A DNA stretch of 6,629 nucleotides from Pseudomonadota bacterium. GTDB taxonomy: Bacteria; Pseudomonadota; Gammaproteobacteria; Steroidobacterales; Steroidobacteraceae. The notes beneath the pieces were generated by a model. The model was not told where the DNA came from and did not search any database. It was given only the letters and a program-made list of their open reading frames with translations. The DNA lies in assembly GCA_021792815.1 (NCBI GenBank), contig JAJYTX010000163.1, positions 1-6,629 on the forward strand, in the 5' to 3' direction. Positions 1-6,629 of this stretch are shown in pieces; position 1 is the stretch's first letter, and each line of letters starts with the position of its first letter. The translations under genes and the position numbers were made by a program.

Positions 1-769
1 GGGACGGCCGCTCGACACCGAATGTCACCGGGTGCTGTCCTTCGATTATCTCGGCGGCAGCGGCGAGACCACCGGCCCCGGTCCCGGACAGGCTTTTCCG
101 AGCGTATCCACCTACGATCAGGCCGAGATCCTGCTGCGACTGATCGATCAGCTGGGGATCAGATCGCTGCATGCGATCGCCGGAGGCTCCTACGGCGGCA
201 TGGTCGCGCTGGCGTTCGCCGAGCGCTTTCCGGAGCGCGTCGGCCGGCTGATCGTGCTGTGCGCCACCGATCGGCCGCACCCGCTCGGCACCGCGTGGCG
301 CTCCGTGCAGCGCGATGTCGTGCGCCTCGGGATCGAGACCGGTCGGGCGCGCGAGGGGTTGGCGCTGGCGCGTGCGCTCGCCATGTCGACCTACCGCACC
401 GCAGAGGAATTCCGCGCCCGCTTCGAGGGCCCGCCGACCCAGCAGGCGGGCCGGATGCGCCTGCCCGTGGAGGGTTATCTCGCCGCCCGCGGCAACGACT
501 ACGCGGCGCGGCACCGCCCGGAGGCGTTCCTGTGCCTGTCCGAATCGATCGATCTGCACCGCGTGGAGGCGGCGCGCATCTGCGTGCCGACGGCGGTGGT
601 GGCGGTGCGCGAGGACATGCTCGTCCCGTTGGCCGACGTGCGCGGCATGGCGGCGCGGCTGCACTCGGCGCGACTGTTCGAGATCTCCTCGATTTACGGT
701 CACGATGCCTTCCTGAAAGAATCTCAACAGCTGCACGGCATATTCGCCGCGGCGCTCGCGGGCCACTGA
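1..769 (+). CDS. metX: MetX-type homoserine O-acyltransferase, C-terminal part (5' truncated by window edge)
   Basis: This is an alpha/beta-hydrolase-fold enzyme that acylates the hydroxyl of L-homoserine, the first committed step of methionine synthesis in the cytoplasm. The frame is open from the left edge (first full codon at base 2) and ends at a TGA at 767-769, giving about 255 visible residues. Family members are usually 330-380 residues, so roughly 70-120 N-terminal residues lie outside. A GTG at 32 is internal, because in-frame homology (LDTECHRVLSFDYLGGSGE) continues upstream of it. The conserved FPSVSTYDQA segment is at about 95-124. The nucleophile elbow GGSYGGM has its Ser codon at 188-190. 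The probable catalytic Asp (REDML) is at 614-616 and the catalytic His (YGHDAF) at 701-703, so the triad is complete. Whether it uses succinyl-CoA or acetyl-CoA cannot be decided here; the neighbouring E. coli-like metB favours succinyl-CoA. It is probably cotranscribed with metB, 24 bp downstream. The family is clear; the acyl-donor specificity is inference. Confidence 0.9.
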   Translation, partial: GRPLDTECHRVLSFDYLGGSGETTGPGPGQAFPSVSTYDQAEILLRLIDQLGIRSLHAIAGGSYGGMVALAFAERFPERVGRLIVLCATDRPHPLGTAWRSVQRDVVRLGIETGRAREGLALARALAMSTYRTAEEFRARFEGPPTQQAGRMRLPVEGYLAARGNDYAARHRPEAFLCLSESIDLHRVEAARICVPTAVVAVREDMLVPLADVRGMAARLHSARLFEISSIYGHDAFLKESQQLHGIFAAALAGH

Positions 770-784
770 GCCGACATCCTGACA

Positions 785-790
785 CAAGGT
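785..790 (+). promoter_or_regulatory. Ribosome binding site for metB
   Basis: The short AAGG core at 786-789 lies 4 nt before the ATG at 794. The spacing is a little tight and the match is modest, but it is the only purine-rich Shine-Dalgarno candidate in the 24-nt gap after the upstream stop. I see no promoter, MetJ-like operator or riboswitch in this gap, which fits cotranscription of metB with the upstream acyltransferase gene. Confidence 0.5.
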
Positions 791-793
791 CAT

Positions 794-1969
794 ATGAACC
801 CATCCAACCGCATCCCCGCCCAGATCACCCGCACCGTCCGCGCCGGTCTCGAGTCCGACCCGACCACCGGCGCGGTCGTGCCGCCGATCCATCTGACCTC
901 GACGTTCGCCTTCAGGGGCTTCGGCGAGAAGCGCGAGTACGATTACACCCGCTCGGGCAACCCGACGCGCGAGCTGCTCGGCGCGGCGCTCGCGGCCCTC
1001 GAGGGCGGCACGGGCGCCGTGATCACGGCGAGCGGCATGGCGGCGATCACCCTCGTCGGGTACCTGCTGCCGGTCGGGGCCCGCATCGTGGCGCCGCACG
1101 ATTGTTACGGCGGCACCTACCGGCTGTTCGATGCCTGGCGGCGGCGCGGCGAGCGGCAGGTGGAGTTCGTCGATTTCGCCGACCTCGGCGCCGTCAGGGC
1201 CGCCCTGTCCTCGCCCACGGCGCTGCTGTGGATCGAAACCCCGAGCAACCCGCTGCTGCGCATCACGGACATCGAGCAGTTCGCCGCGTGGGGCCATGCC
1301 GCGGGAGCCACGGTGGCGGTGGACAACACTTTTCTGTCTCCGGCCTGGCAACAGCCGCTGTCCCTCGGCGCGGACCTGGTCGTGCACTCGACCACCAAGT
1401 ACCTCAACGGGCACAGCGATGTGGTCGGCGGAGCGGTGGTGGCCGCCAGGGAGGATCTGCACGCGGAGCTTGCCTCGTGGGCCAACTGCCTGGGGCTCAC
1501 CGGATCACCCTTCGACAGCTTCCTCACCCTCAGGGGACTGCGTACCCTGCACGCGCGTCTGGAACATCATGGCCGCAATGCTCAGGCGCTGGCGCAGTGG
1601 CTCGTGGCTCAGCCGGGTGTGAGGACGGTTCACTATCCGGGACTCGCGGACCATCCCGGCCATGCGCTTGCCCGGCGCCAGCAGCGCGGCTTCGGGGCGA
1701 TCGTCACGCTCGAGCTCGCCGGTGGACTCGAGGCGGTACGGGCATTCACCACGGGACTGGAATATTTCTCGTTGGCCGAGTCCCTGGGCGGCGTCGAGAG
1801 CCTGGTGGCGCACCCGGCCACCATGACGCATGCGGCCCTGGAGCCGGCCGCGCGGCAGCGGGCCGGACTGGTCGATGGCCTGATCCGATTGTCGGTGGGG
1901 ATCGAATCACTCGACGATCTGCAGGCGGACCTGGCCGCCGCGCTGCAGCGCGCCGCGCGACCGGGCTGA
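794..1969 (+). CDS. metB: Cystathionine gamma-synthase (O-succinylhomoserine (thiol)-lyase)
   Basis: This PLP-dependent enzyme of the Cys/Met-metabolism family (fold type I) condenses acylated homoserine with L-cysteine to cystathionine, the transsulfuration route to methionine. The 391 residues match the usual 380-400. Visible signatures are VVPPIHLTSTF (28-38), the Y-T-R phosphate-binding motif contributed to a partner subunit (51-53), SGM (80-82), PHDCYGGTYRLFD (101-113, with the PLP-stacking Tyr105), the PLP-pyridine Asp in VDNTFLSP (Asp177), and the Schiff-base lysine in HSTTKYLNGHSD (Lys202). Near the C-terminus is the SLGGVESL segment followed by a long match to the E. coli enzyme. Strong similarity to E. 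coli MetB over the PHDCYGG, KYLNGHSDVV and LAESLGGVESL blocks favours a synthase over cystathionine beta- or gamma-lyase, although family paralogues differ subtly. The ATG start is supported by position and a nearby AAGG. The gene is second in a methionine pair and converges with leuB 24 bp beyond its stop. Confidence 0.93.
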   Translation: MNPSNRIPAQITRTVRAGLESDPTTGAVVPPIHLTSTFAFRGFGEKREYDYTRSGNPTRELLGAALAALEGGTGAVITASGMAAITLVGYLLPVGARIVAPHDCYGGTYRLFDAWRRRGERQVEFVDFADLGAVRAALSSPTALLWIETPSNPLLRITDIEQFAAWGHAAGATVAVDNTFLSPAWQQPLSLGADLVVHSTTKYLNGHSDVVGGAVVAAREDLHAELASWANCLGLTGSPFDSFLTLRGLRTLHARLEHHGRNAQALAQWLVAQPGVRTVHYPGLADHPGHALARRQQRGFGAIVTLELAGGLEAVRAFTTGLEYFSLAESLGGVESLVAHPATMTHAALEPAARQRAGLVDGLIRLSVGIESLDDLQADLAAALQRAARPG

Positions 1970-1990
1970 CGCCGGGGCGCCCGCCCGGCG
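1970..1990. terminator. GC-rich hairpin between convergent metB and leuB, possible bidirectional terminator
   Basis: CGCCGGG at 1970-1976 pairs with CCCGGCG at 1984-1990, giving a 7-bp all-GC stem with a 7-nt loop (GCGCCCG). It sits directly after the metB stop and 3 nt before the last base of the leuB stop codon, so it occupies almost the whole 24-bp gap. There is no T-run on either side, so it does not meet the intrinsic-terminator pattern on either strand. It may serve as a 3'-end stabilising structure or pause site, or it may simply reflect base composition. Confidence 0.35.
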
Positions 1991-1993
1991 CCG

Positions 1994-3052
1994 TCACAGC
2001 CTCGCCAGGACCGCGTCGCCGACTTCCCGTGTCGAGAACGCGCGGGCACCCGGGGCCGCGATGTCGGGTGTGTGCGCACCCTGTGCCAGCGCTTCGAAGA
2101 CCGCGGCCTCCAGGGCGGCGGCTTCCTCGGCCAGCCCGAGCGAGTGGCGCAGCAGCAGCGCGACGCTGAGCAGCGTGCCGCAGGGGTTGGCGATGCCACG
2201 GCCGGCGATATCCGGCGCCGAGCCGTGGATCGGCTCGTACAGCCCCCGCGTACCCTCGCCGAGGGAGGCCGAGGGCAACAGCCCGAGCGAGCCCGCCAGC
2301 ATCGATGCCTCGTCGGTGAGGATGTCGCCGAACATGTTTTCCGTGACGAGGACATCGAAATCGCGCGGCCGGCGGATCAGGTGCATGGCCGCCGAATCAA
2401 CCAGGACGTGCTCGAGTGCCACCTGCGGGAACTCCCGCTGCACCACCCGCGTGGCGGTCTCCCGCCACAGGCGCGAGGTCTCGAGCACGTTGGATTTGTC
2501 GATCGAGACCAGCTTGCGCCGGCGCTGCTGCGCGAGGCGCGCGGCGGCGCGGACGATGCGCTCGATTTCCGCCACGGTGTACGTGCAGAGGTCGCTGGCG
2601 GCCTGCGCATCACGGCGTTTCTCGCCGAAGTAGATCCCTCCGGTCAGTTCGCGGACGAACAGCAGATCCACTCCCTGCAGGACCTCCGGCTTGAGCGTCG
2701 AGGCGCCGAGCAGAGCAGGGTGGACCTTGACGGGTCGGAGGTTGGCGTAGACGCCAAGCGCGCTGCGCAGCGCGAGCAACCCCTGCTCGGGGCGCACCCT
2801 CGCCTCGGGCGCCGACCATTTCGGGCCGCCGATCGCCCCGAGCAGCACCGCATCGGCGCTGAGACAGGCCTCGAGAGTCTCCTCAGGCAGCGGGTTGCCG
2901 CACCGATCGATCGCGGCGCCGCCGAAGGGCAGCTCGGTGAGGCGGAACTCGTGCCCGCGGCGCCGGGCGAGGGCCTCGAGGCAGCGCAGGCCCTCGGCGA
3001 TGACCTCCGGGCCGATGCCGTCGCCCGGCAGTACGGCAATGCTCGCCTTCAT
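1994..3052 (-). CDS. leuB: 3-isopropylmalate dehydrogenase
   Basis: This cytoplasmic NAD-dependent beta-decarboxylating dehydrogenase oxidises 3-isopropylmalate to 2-isopropyl-3-oxosuccinate, which loses CO2 to give 2-ketoisocaproate. The 352 residues are close to the usual 345-365. The N-terminal [10 protein letters not shown] is at 8-17. Substrate-binding arginines fit Arg96 and Arg106 ([13 protein letters not shown]) and Arg135 in [11 protein letters not shown], with Tyr142 adjacent. The catalytic Lys is Lys186 (DKSNVL). Metal-binding aspartates are Asp219, Asp243 and Asp247 ([14 protein letters not shown]). The cofactor loop [12 protein letters not shown] (273-284) carries Asp281, the type of residue that selects NAD over NADP; this separates it from isocitrate dehydrogenase. 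Tartrate dehydrogenase paralogues are less likely given the leu context. Its ATG overlaps the leuD stop by 4 nt (ATGA, 3052-3049) and has no strong Shine-Dalgarno sequence of its own, which suggests translational coupling. It is the last gene of the leucine operon. Confidence 0.96.
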   Translation of the reverse strand: MKASIAVLPGDGIGPEVIAEGLRCLEALARRRGHEFRLTELPFGGAAIDRCGNPLPEETLEACLSADAVLLGAIGGPKWSAPEARVRPEQGLLALRSALGVYANLRPVKVHPALLGASTLKPEVLQGVDLLFVRELTGGIYFGEKRRDAQAASDLCTYTVAEIERIVRAAARLAQQRRRKLVSIDKSNVLETSRLWRETATRVVQREFPQVALEHVLVDSAAMHLIRRPRDFDVLVTENMFGDILTDEASMLAGSLGLLPSASLGEGTRGLYEPIHGSAPDIAGRGIANPCGTLLSVALLLRHSLGLAEEAAALEAAVFEALAQGAHTPDIAAPGARAFSTREVGDAVLARL

Positions 3053-3627
3053 CGGATGCCCACCCGCGCCTCGTACGAAGCGATCTGCGCCTCGCGGCCG
3101 AGCAGGAAGCCGAGCTCATCGACGCCGTTCATCAGGCAATAGCGCGCGAACGGCTCGAGCGGAAAGCGTGCCTCGCCGCCGGCGCAGCGCAGCGTGGTCG
3201 TCTCGAGGTCGATGGTCACCTCGGCGCCAGGATGCTCGAGCAGCCAGCGATGCGTCGGTGCATCGACGATGACCGGAATCAGGCCGTTCTTCAGCGAGTT
3301 GTTCCGGAAGATGTCGGCGATCTGAGTGCTGATCACGGCCTGGAAGCCGTAATCGGTCAGCGCCCAGGGGGCGTGCTCGCGCGAGGAGCCGCAGCCGAAG
3401 TTATTGCCCGCGACCAGGATGGTGCAGCCCGCGGCCTCCGGGCGGTTCAGCGCGAAATCCGCCTTCGGGGCGCCGTCGGGGCCGTAGCGCCAGTCGGCGA
3501 ACAGGTGTTTGCCGAGACCCTCGCGGGTGGTGGTGGTGAGAAATCGCGCCGGGATGATCTGGTCGGTGTCGATGTCGCTCACCGCGAGCACCGCGGTGCG
3601 CGAGCGCAGAGTTCGGATCGGTTGCAC
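3049..3627 (-). CDS. leuD: 3-isopropylmalate dehydratase (isomerase) small subunit
   Basis: This is the swivelling-domain subunit that, with LeuC, forms the isomerase converting 2-isopropylmalate to 3-isopropylmalate by dehydration and rehydration. The 192 residues are slightly shorter than E. coli LeuD (about 200). Visible motifs are [13 protein letters not shown] (18-30), the loop [13 protein letters not shown] (31-43), [17 protein letters not shown] (74-90) with the substrate-contacting GSSREHA segment, and [15 protein letters not shown] (104-118). The start is GTG (bases 3627-3625); it is the natural N-terminus by length and has a well-spaced AAGGAA upstream. It follows leuC after 13 nt and overlaps leuB by 4 nt. 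The [16 protein letters not shown] loop and the [11 protein letters not shown] stretch resemble, from memory, LeuD proteins of Bacteroidetes and related phyla more than the QFLKxxxRTGFG type of enteric bacteria and xanthomonads. The function is secure; the subtype comparison is from recall. Confidence 0.95.
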   Translation of the reverse strand: MQPIRTLRSRTAVLAVSDIDTDQIIPARFLTTTTREGLGKHLFADWRYGPDGAPKADFALNRPEAAGCTILVAGNNFGCGSSREHAPWALTDYGFQAVISTQIADIFRNNSLKNGLIPVIVDAPTHRWLLEHPGAEVTIDLETTTLRCAGGEARFPLEPFARYCLMNGVDELGFLLGREAQIASYEARVGIR

Positions 3628-3635
3628 TGCAGCGG

Positions 3636-3641
3636 TTCCTT
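3636..3641 (-). promoter_or_regulatory. Ribosome binding site that fixes the GTG start of leuD
   Basis: Reading the minus strand, AAGGAA (3641-3636) lies 8 nt before the GTG at 3627-3625 and overlaps the last base of the leuC TAA stop (3643-3641). Good spacing and the absence of a better-placed ATG support GTG initiation and reinitiation after leuC. Confidence 0.7.
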
Positions 3642-5047
3642 TACATCAGCTCGCGCGGGTCGGTGACACGGCCGCGCACGGCACTCGCCGCCGCGGTCAG
3701 CGGGCTGGCGAGCAGGGTGCGCGCGCCCACGCCCTGGCGGCCCTCGAAGTTGCGGTTGCTGGTGCTCACCGCGTAGTGGCCTTTGGGTACGAGGTCGCCG
3801 TTCATGCCGAGGCACATCGAGCAGCCGGATTCGCGCCATTCGGCGCCGGCCTCGATGAACACGCGGTCGAGACCTTCGGCTTCGGCCTGGCGCTTGACCT
3901 GCTGGGAGCCCGGCACCACCAGCATCTGCACGCCCGGGGCGACCGTGCGGCCGCGCAGCAACGAAGCGGCGAGGCGCAGGTCGGACAGCCTGCCGTTGGT
4001 GCAGCTGCCGATGAACACGACGTTCACCGGATGCTCCTTGAGCGGCTGGCCGGCGGTGAGCCCCATGTACGCCAGGGCCTTGCCGAGCACCGGATCGTCC
4101 GCGTGCCCGGGAATCACGCCGGTGATCGGCATGACCATGCCCGGGTGGGTGCCGTAGGTGATCATGGGCTCGAGGCGCGAGGCATCGATGTCGACCTCTT
4201 TGTCGAAATGGGCTCCGGGGTCGGTGCGCAGCTGCCGCCACCGTTCGACGGCGCGTTCCCGGTCGGCGCCCTGAGGCGCGCGCGGACGCCCGGCGAGATA
4301 GGCGAAAGTCGTCTCGTCCGGGGCGATCATGCCGGCGCGCGCGCCGGCCTCGATCGACATGTTGCACACAGTCATGCGCCCGTCCATGTCGAGGGCGCGG
4401 ATGGTCTCGCCGCGATATTCGATGACGTGACCGGTGCCGCCGGCGACCCCGATCCGGCCGATGATGGCGAGGATCAGATCCTTGGCGCCGACCCCCGCGG
4501 GCAAGGTGCCGGTGACGTTGATCGCGAGCGTGCGCGGCTTGCGCTGCAGCAGGCACTGCGTGGCGAACACGTGTCCGACCTCGGTGGTGCCGATGCCGAA
4601 GGCGAGCGCCCCGAGCGCGCCGTGGGTGCTGGTGTGGCTGTCGCCGCAGACCAGGGTCTTGCCCGGCTGGGTCAGACCCAGCTCCGGCCCGATGATGTGC
4701 ACGATGCCGCGCTCGGCGTGCCGCAGGTTCAGCAGCTCGATGCCGAAGGCGGCGCAGTTGGCTTCGAGTTCCCGGACCTGGCGCGCCGCCGCCTCGAGGG
4801 TGATCGGCGCCCCGCCGAAGACCTGCTCGGTCCGGGTGGGCGTCGAATGATCCATGGTCGCGAACGTCAGGTCCGGCCGGCGTACTTTCAGCGCCCTCTC
4901 CCGCAGCACCGTGAAGGCCTGCGGGGAGGTGACTTCGTGGATCAGGTGCAGGTCGATGTACAGCACCGCCGGTGTGTCGGCCGTCTCGGGCGCCACTTCG
5001 TGCGCCCGCCAGACCTTTTCGAACAGGGTTTGGGGCGAGGCCGACAT
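3641..5047 (-). CDS. leuC: 3-isopropylmalate dehydratase (isomerase) large subunit
   Basis: This aconitase-family catalytic subunit carries a [4Fe-4S] cluster and works with LeuD on isopropylmalate. I choose the ATG at 5047-5045, giving 468 residues (E. coli LeuC has 466) and an N-terminus, [18 protein letters not shown], that aligns with the family start. The cluster cysteines are Cys349 (FIGSCTNGR) and Cys409/Cys412 (GCSMCLGMN), within two positions of the E. coli numbering. Also visible are [13 protein letters not shown] (33-45), ATMDHSTPT (63-71), [20 protein letters not shown] (134-153) and [12 protein letters not shown] (428-439). The ATG shares its A with the ilvE stop (TGATG), so coupled translation is likely. 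A strong Shine-Dalgarno sequence is not obvious inside the ilvE end. An in-frame ATG 57 nt upstream would add 19 residues of low family similarity overlapping ilvE and is rejected. Homoaconitase or a second dehydratase is unlikely in this operon. Confidence 0.96.
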   Translation of the reverse strand: MSASPQTLFEKVWRAHEVAPETADTPAVLYIDLHLIHEVTSPQAFTVLRERALKVRRPDLTFATMDHSTPTRTEQVFGGAPITLEAAARQVRELEANCAAFGIELLNLRHAERGIVHIIGPELGLTQPGKTLVCGDSHTSTHGALGALAFGIGTTEVGHVFATQCLLQRKPRTLAINVTGTLPAGVGAKDLILAIIGRIGVAGGTGHVIEYRGETIRALDMDGRMTVCNMSIEAGARAGMIAPDETTFAYLAGRPRAPQGADRERAVERWRQLRTDPGAHFDKEVDIDASRLEPMITYGTHPGMVMPITGVIPGHADDPVLGKALAYMGLTAGQPLKEHPVNVVFIGSCTNGRLSDLRLAASLLRGRTVAPGVQMLVVPGSQQVKRQAEAEGLDRVFIEAGAEWRESGCSMCLGMNGDLVPKGHYAVSTSNRNFEGRQGVGARTLLASPLTAAASAVRGRVTDPRELM

Positions 5048-6006
5048 CACAGCGCCGCCACGGCGGGTTGCGCCTTCATATCGACGTGGTCGAGCCAGCC
5101 CCACTGGTCGGCGGTCTCGCCGCTGAACAGCCCGAAGAAAGCCTTCTGCAGTGTCTCGGTGATGGGGCCGCGCCGGCCGCTTCCGACCGCCAGACGATCC
5201 ACCGAGCGGATGGGGGTGATCTCGACCGCGGTGCCGGTGAAGAAGGCCTCATCGGCCAGATAGAGGAGCTCGCGGGGAATGGCGCACTCGCGCACCTCCA
5301 GGCCCCGCTCGCGCGCCAGGCGCATGACCGTGTCGCGGGTGATGCCGCTGAGCACGGAGTGCCCGAGCGCCGGGGTGAGCAGCACCCCGTCCTTGACCAC
5401 GAACAGATTCTCCCCCGAGCCTTCGCTCAGGGTGCCATCGGGCGCGAGGCCGATGCCCTCATCGAAGCCGAGCCGGCGCGCCTCGGCGCCGATCAGCTGG
5501 CTCGACAGATAATTGCCGGCCGCCTTGGCGAGCGCCGGCAGGGTGTTGGGCGCGACGCGCTGCCAGGAGGCGATGCAGGCATCGACTCCCTCGGCTTCGC
5601 TCGCGTGTCCGAGGTACTTGCCCCATTCCCACGCGGCCACCGCCACCACCGTGGGCGGCTCATTCTTCGGCGTCACGCCGATCTCGCCGTAGCCGCGGAA
5701 GACGACCGGGCGGATGTAGGCGCCGCGGGCGAGGCCGTTGACGGCGACCACCTGCCGGCACGCGTCGTTGAGCTGTTCGGCGCTGAACGGCACGGTGATG
5801 CGGTAGACCTTCGCCGAGTCGAGCAGCCGCCGCGTGTGCTCGCGCAGGCGGAAAATGGCGACGCCCCGCGGGGTCTCATAGGCACGCACGCCCTCGAAGA
5901 CCGATGAGCCGTAGTGCAGCGCATGGGACATCACGTGGACCGTGGCGTGCTCCCAGGGGACGAGCTTGCCGTTGAACCAGATGAATTCGGTGGCCGGTAT
6001 GGGCAT
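5047..6006 (-). CDS. ilvE: Branched-chain amino acid aminotransferase
   Basis: This fold-type IV PLP aminotransferase interconverts leucine, isoleucine and valine with their 2-keto acids using glutamate/2-oxoglutarate; here it would carry out the last step of leucine synthesis. The 319 residues are slightly longer than E. coli IlvE (309), with a short C-terminal extension ([12 protein letters not shown]) after the conserved GWLDHV. Visible signatures are [14 protein letters not shown] (8-21), [18 protein letters not shown] (24-41), the phosphate-binding Arg region [12 protein letters not shown] (55-66), the PLP lysine Lys161 in [29 protein letters not shown] (193-202), SGITRD (220-225) and [16 protein letters not shown] (255-270). 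The extended E. coli-like match makes D-amino-acid transaminase or aminodeoxychorismate lyase unlikely. The gene is inserted between leuA (14 nt upstream) and leuC (1-nt overlap), coupling supply of the final aminotransferase to the leucine-specific enzymes. Confidence 0.95.
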   Translation of the reverse strand: MPIPATEFIWFNGKLVPWEHATVHVMSHALHYGSSVFEGVRAYETPRGVAIFRLREHTRRLLDSAKVYRITVPFSAEQLNDACRQVVAVNGLARGAYIRPVVFRGYGEIGVTPKNEPPTVVAVAAWEWGKYLGHASEAEGVDACIASWQRVAPNTLPALAKAAGNYLSSQLIGAEARRLGFDEGIGLAPDGTLSEGSGENLFVVKDGVLLTPALGHSVLSGITRDTVMRLARERGLEVRECAIPRELLYLADEAFFTGTAVEITPIRSVDRLAVGSGRRGPITETLQKAFFGLFSGETADQWGWLDHVDMKAQPAVAAL

Positions 6007-6010
6007 GGGT

Positions 6011-6016
6011 CTCTCC
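6011..6016 (-). promoter_or_regulatory. Ribosome binding site for ilvE
   Basis: On the minus strand, GGAGAG (6016-6011) precedes the ATG at 6006-6004, with 6 nt between the GGAG core and the start. It lies in the 14-nt gap after the leuA stop and supports the chosen ilvE start. Confidence 0.7.
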
Positions 6017-6020
6017 GTCG

Positions 6021-6629
6021 TTAGATCGCCTTGGCCGCGCTCGCGGCCCCGGCGCGCTCCTCGCGCGAGCGATTGCCCGCCTGTGACAGCTCGATGCGAT
6101 TGATCACTTCGAGGAACGCCTTGGTGCTCGATTCCACGATGTTGGTGCTGACGCTCGAGCCTCGGTACGTGCGCTGATTGTACTCCACGTACACCAGGGC
6201 CTCGCCCTGTGCGTCCTCGCCCTCCGTCACGGCGCGCACCTCGAACTTGCGCAGCATCACGCCGATGTCCGTTGCCGCTTCGATGGCCTTGAAGGCGGCA
6301 TCGACGGGACCGTCGCCGTGGGCCGTGCGCTCGACGAGCCGCCCGTCGTGATGCTGCAGGCGCACCTTCGCGCTCGCCTCGCCCTCGGTCCCGGCGTGCG
6401 TCTCGAGGCCGAGCAGCGTCCAGGGGCCGGCCGCCGCGCCTTCCGCGCGCAGCACCAACGCCTCGATGTCGCCGTCGAAGAGCTCCTTCTTCTTGTCCGC
6501 CAACGCCTTGAATTCCTCGAACACCAGGTTGAGCTCGCTGTCATCGAGCTCGAACCCGAGCGCCCGGACCCGGTCGCGGAAGGCGTGCCGGCCGCTGTGC
6601 TTGCCGAGGATCAGATGGCTGCGCGAGAG
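6021..6629 (-). CDS. leuA: 2-isopropylmalate synthase, C-terminal part (5' truncated by window edge)
   Basis: LeuA condenses 2-ketoisovalerate with acetyl-CoA, the first committed step of leucine synthesis, and is normally inhibited by leucine through a C-terminal domain. The frame runs from the right edge to a TAA (6023-6021), 202 visible residues; full-length enzymes are about 500-570, so the TIM-barrel catalytic domain lies mostly outside. The visible part begins in the linker with LILGKHSGRHAF (about 6614-6579), followed by a helical subdomain (FEEFKALADKKKELFDGDIEAL) and the regulatory dimer domain, including HGDGPVDAAFKAIE (about 6317-6276), VYVEYNQRTYRG and VSTNIVESSTKAFLEVINRI. The GTG at 6524 is internal, since LeuA homology continues upstream of it. 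The regulatory loop reads R-G-S-S-V-S-T-N where many homologues have R-G-x-G-x-x-T-D. A short charged, alanine-rich tail ends the protein. Citramalate synthase and homocitrate synthase are alternatives in principle, but the KHSGRHAF motif and operon favour LeuA. Confidence 0.93.
   Translation of the reverse strand, partial: LSRSHLILGKHSGRHAFRDRVRALGFELDDSELNLVFEEFKALADKKKELFDGDIEALVLRAEGAAAGPWTLLGLETHAGTEGEASAKVRLQHHDGRLVERTAHGDGPVDAAFKAIEAATDIGVMLRKFEVRAVTEGEDAQGEALVYVEYNQRTYRGSSVSTNIVESSTKAFLEVINRIELSQAGNRSREERAGAASAAKAI

Noticed and set aside
32..34. GTG as the true start of the acyltransferase gene
   Set aside because: In-frame family-like sequence continues upstream to the window edge, and a start here would remove the N-terminal part of the hydrolase fold.
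770..793. Possible methionine-responsive operator or riboswitch between metX and metB
   Set aside because: The gap is only 24 nt, too short for a SAM riboswitch, and no MetJ-box-like repeat is visible; it holds only a ribosome binding site.
22..2169. A 715-codon open frame on the plus strand overlapping metX, metB and the end of leuB
   Set aside because: It is arginine-, alanine-, proline- and glycine-rich with no recognisable domain, and it runs through two well-supported genes in another frame. It is a by-product of high GC, where stop codons are rare.
2072..3142. A 356-codon open frame on the plus strand, antisense to leuB
   Set aside because: It mirrors the leuB codon structure, is rich in Arg, Ala, Gly and Gln, and has no motif or ribosome binding site to support it.
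3579..4556. A 325-codon minus-strand frame overlapping leuC
   Set aside because: It is a frame-shifted reading of leuC with strongly biased Arg/His/Ala content; the leuC frame explains the region.
5048..5104. N-terminal extension of leuC from an upstream in-frame ATG
   Set aside because: The 19 added residues are arginine- and glycine-rich, do not resemble LeuC N-termini and would overlap ilvE by 58 nt. The start at 5047 gives the family length.
3509..5263. A 584-codon open frame on the plus strand, antisense to leuC
   Set aside because: The translation resembles no family I know and is composed of GC-rich antisense codons. The opposite strand encodes leuC with all cluster cysteines intact.
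6522..6524. GTG as a start of a separate small gene encoding only the LeuA regulatory domain
   Set aside because: The frame stays open to the right edge with the LeuA linker motif KHSGRHAF, so the domain is part of a full LeuA.

Overview
This is a GC-rich bacterial chromosomal window, densely coded with amino-acid biosynthesis genes and with no mobile element, RNA gene, CRISPR array or sizeable non-coding stretch. Two gene blocks converge near position 1980. The plus-strand block (1-1969) is a methionine-branch pair: a MetX-type homoserine O-acyltransferase, cut by the left edge, followed 24 bp later by metB (cystathionine gamma-synthase). The minus-strand block (6629-1994) is a leucine/branched-chain operon read in the order leuA (cut by the right edge), ilvE, leuC, leuD, leuB.

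The methionine pair activates homoserine by acylation and condenses the product with cysteine to give cystathionine. The leucine block encodes the C-terminal regulatory half of 2-isopropylmalate synthase, the branched-chain aminotransferase, both isopropylmalate isomerase subunits and isopropylmalate dehydrogenase. Together with the missing part of leuA, these cover every enzyme from 2-ketoisovalerate to leucine except the spontaneous decarboxylation, including the final transamination, which many leu operons do not carry.

The minus-strand genes are very tightly packed. leuA to ilvE is 14 nt, ilvE/leuC share one base (TGATG), leuC to leuD is 13 nt, and leuD/leuB overlap by 4 nt (ATGA). This implies one transcript with translational coupling. 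Promoters and any leucine attenuator or methionine control region must lie outside both window edges. The 24 bp between the convergent metB and leuB stops contains a GC-rich hairpin without a U-tract.

The MetB and IlvE proteins resemble, from memory, their Escherichia coli counterparts closely. A MetX enzyme (rather than MetA) with a GxSYGGM nucleophile elbow, plus high GC, is compatible with a GC-rich gammaproteobacterium, perhaps near the Xanthomonadales/Nevskiales. LeuD, however, looks more like the type seen in Bacteroidetes and some other phyla, so the taxonomic call is tentative. All visible reading frames are intact and the key catalytic residues are present. I see no undescribed system here; the points of interest are operon architecture, the apparent mix of family subtypes and a variant regulatory loop in LeuA.
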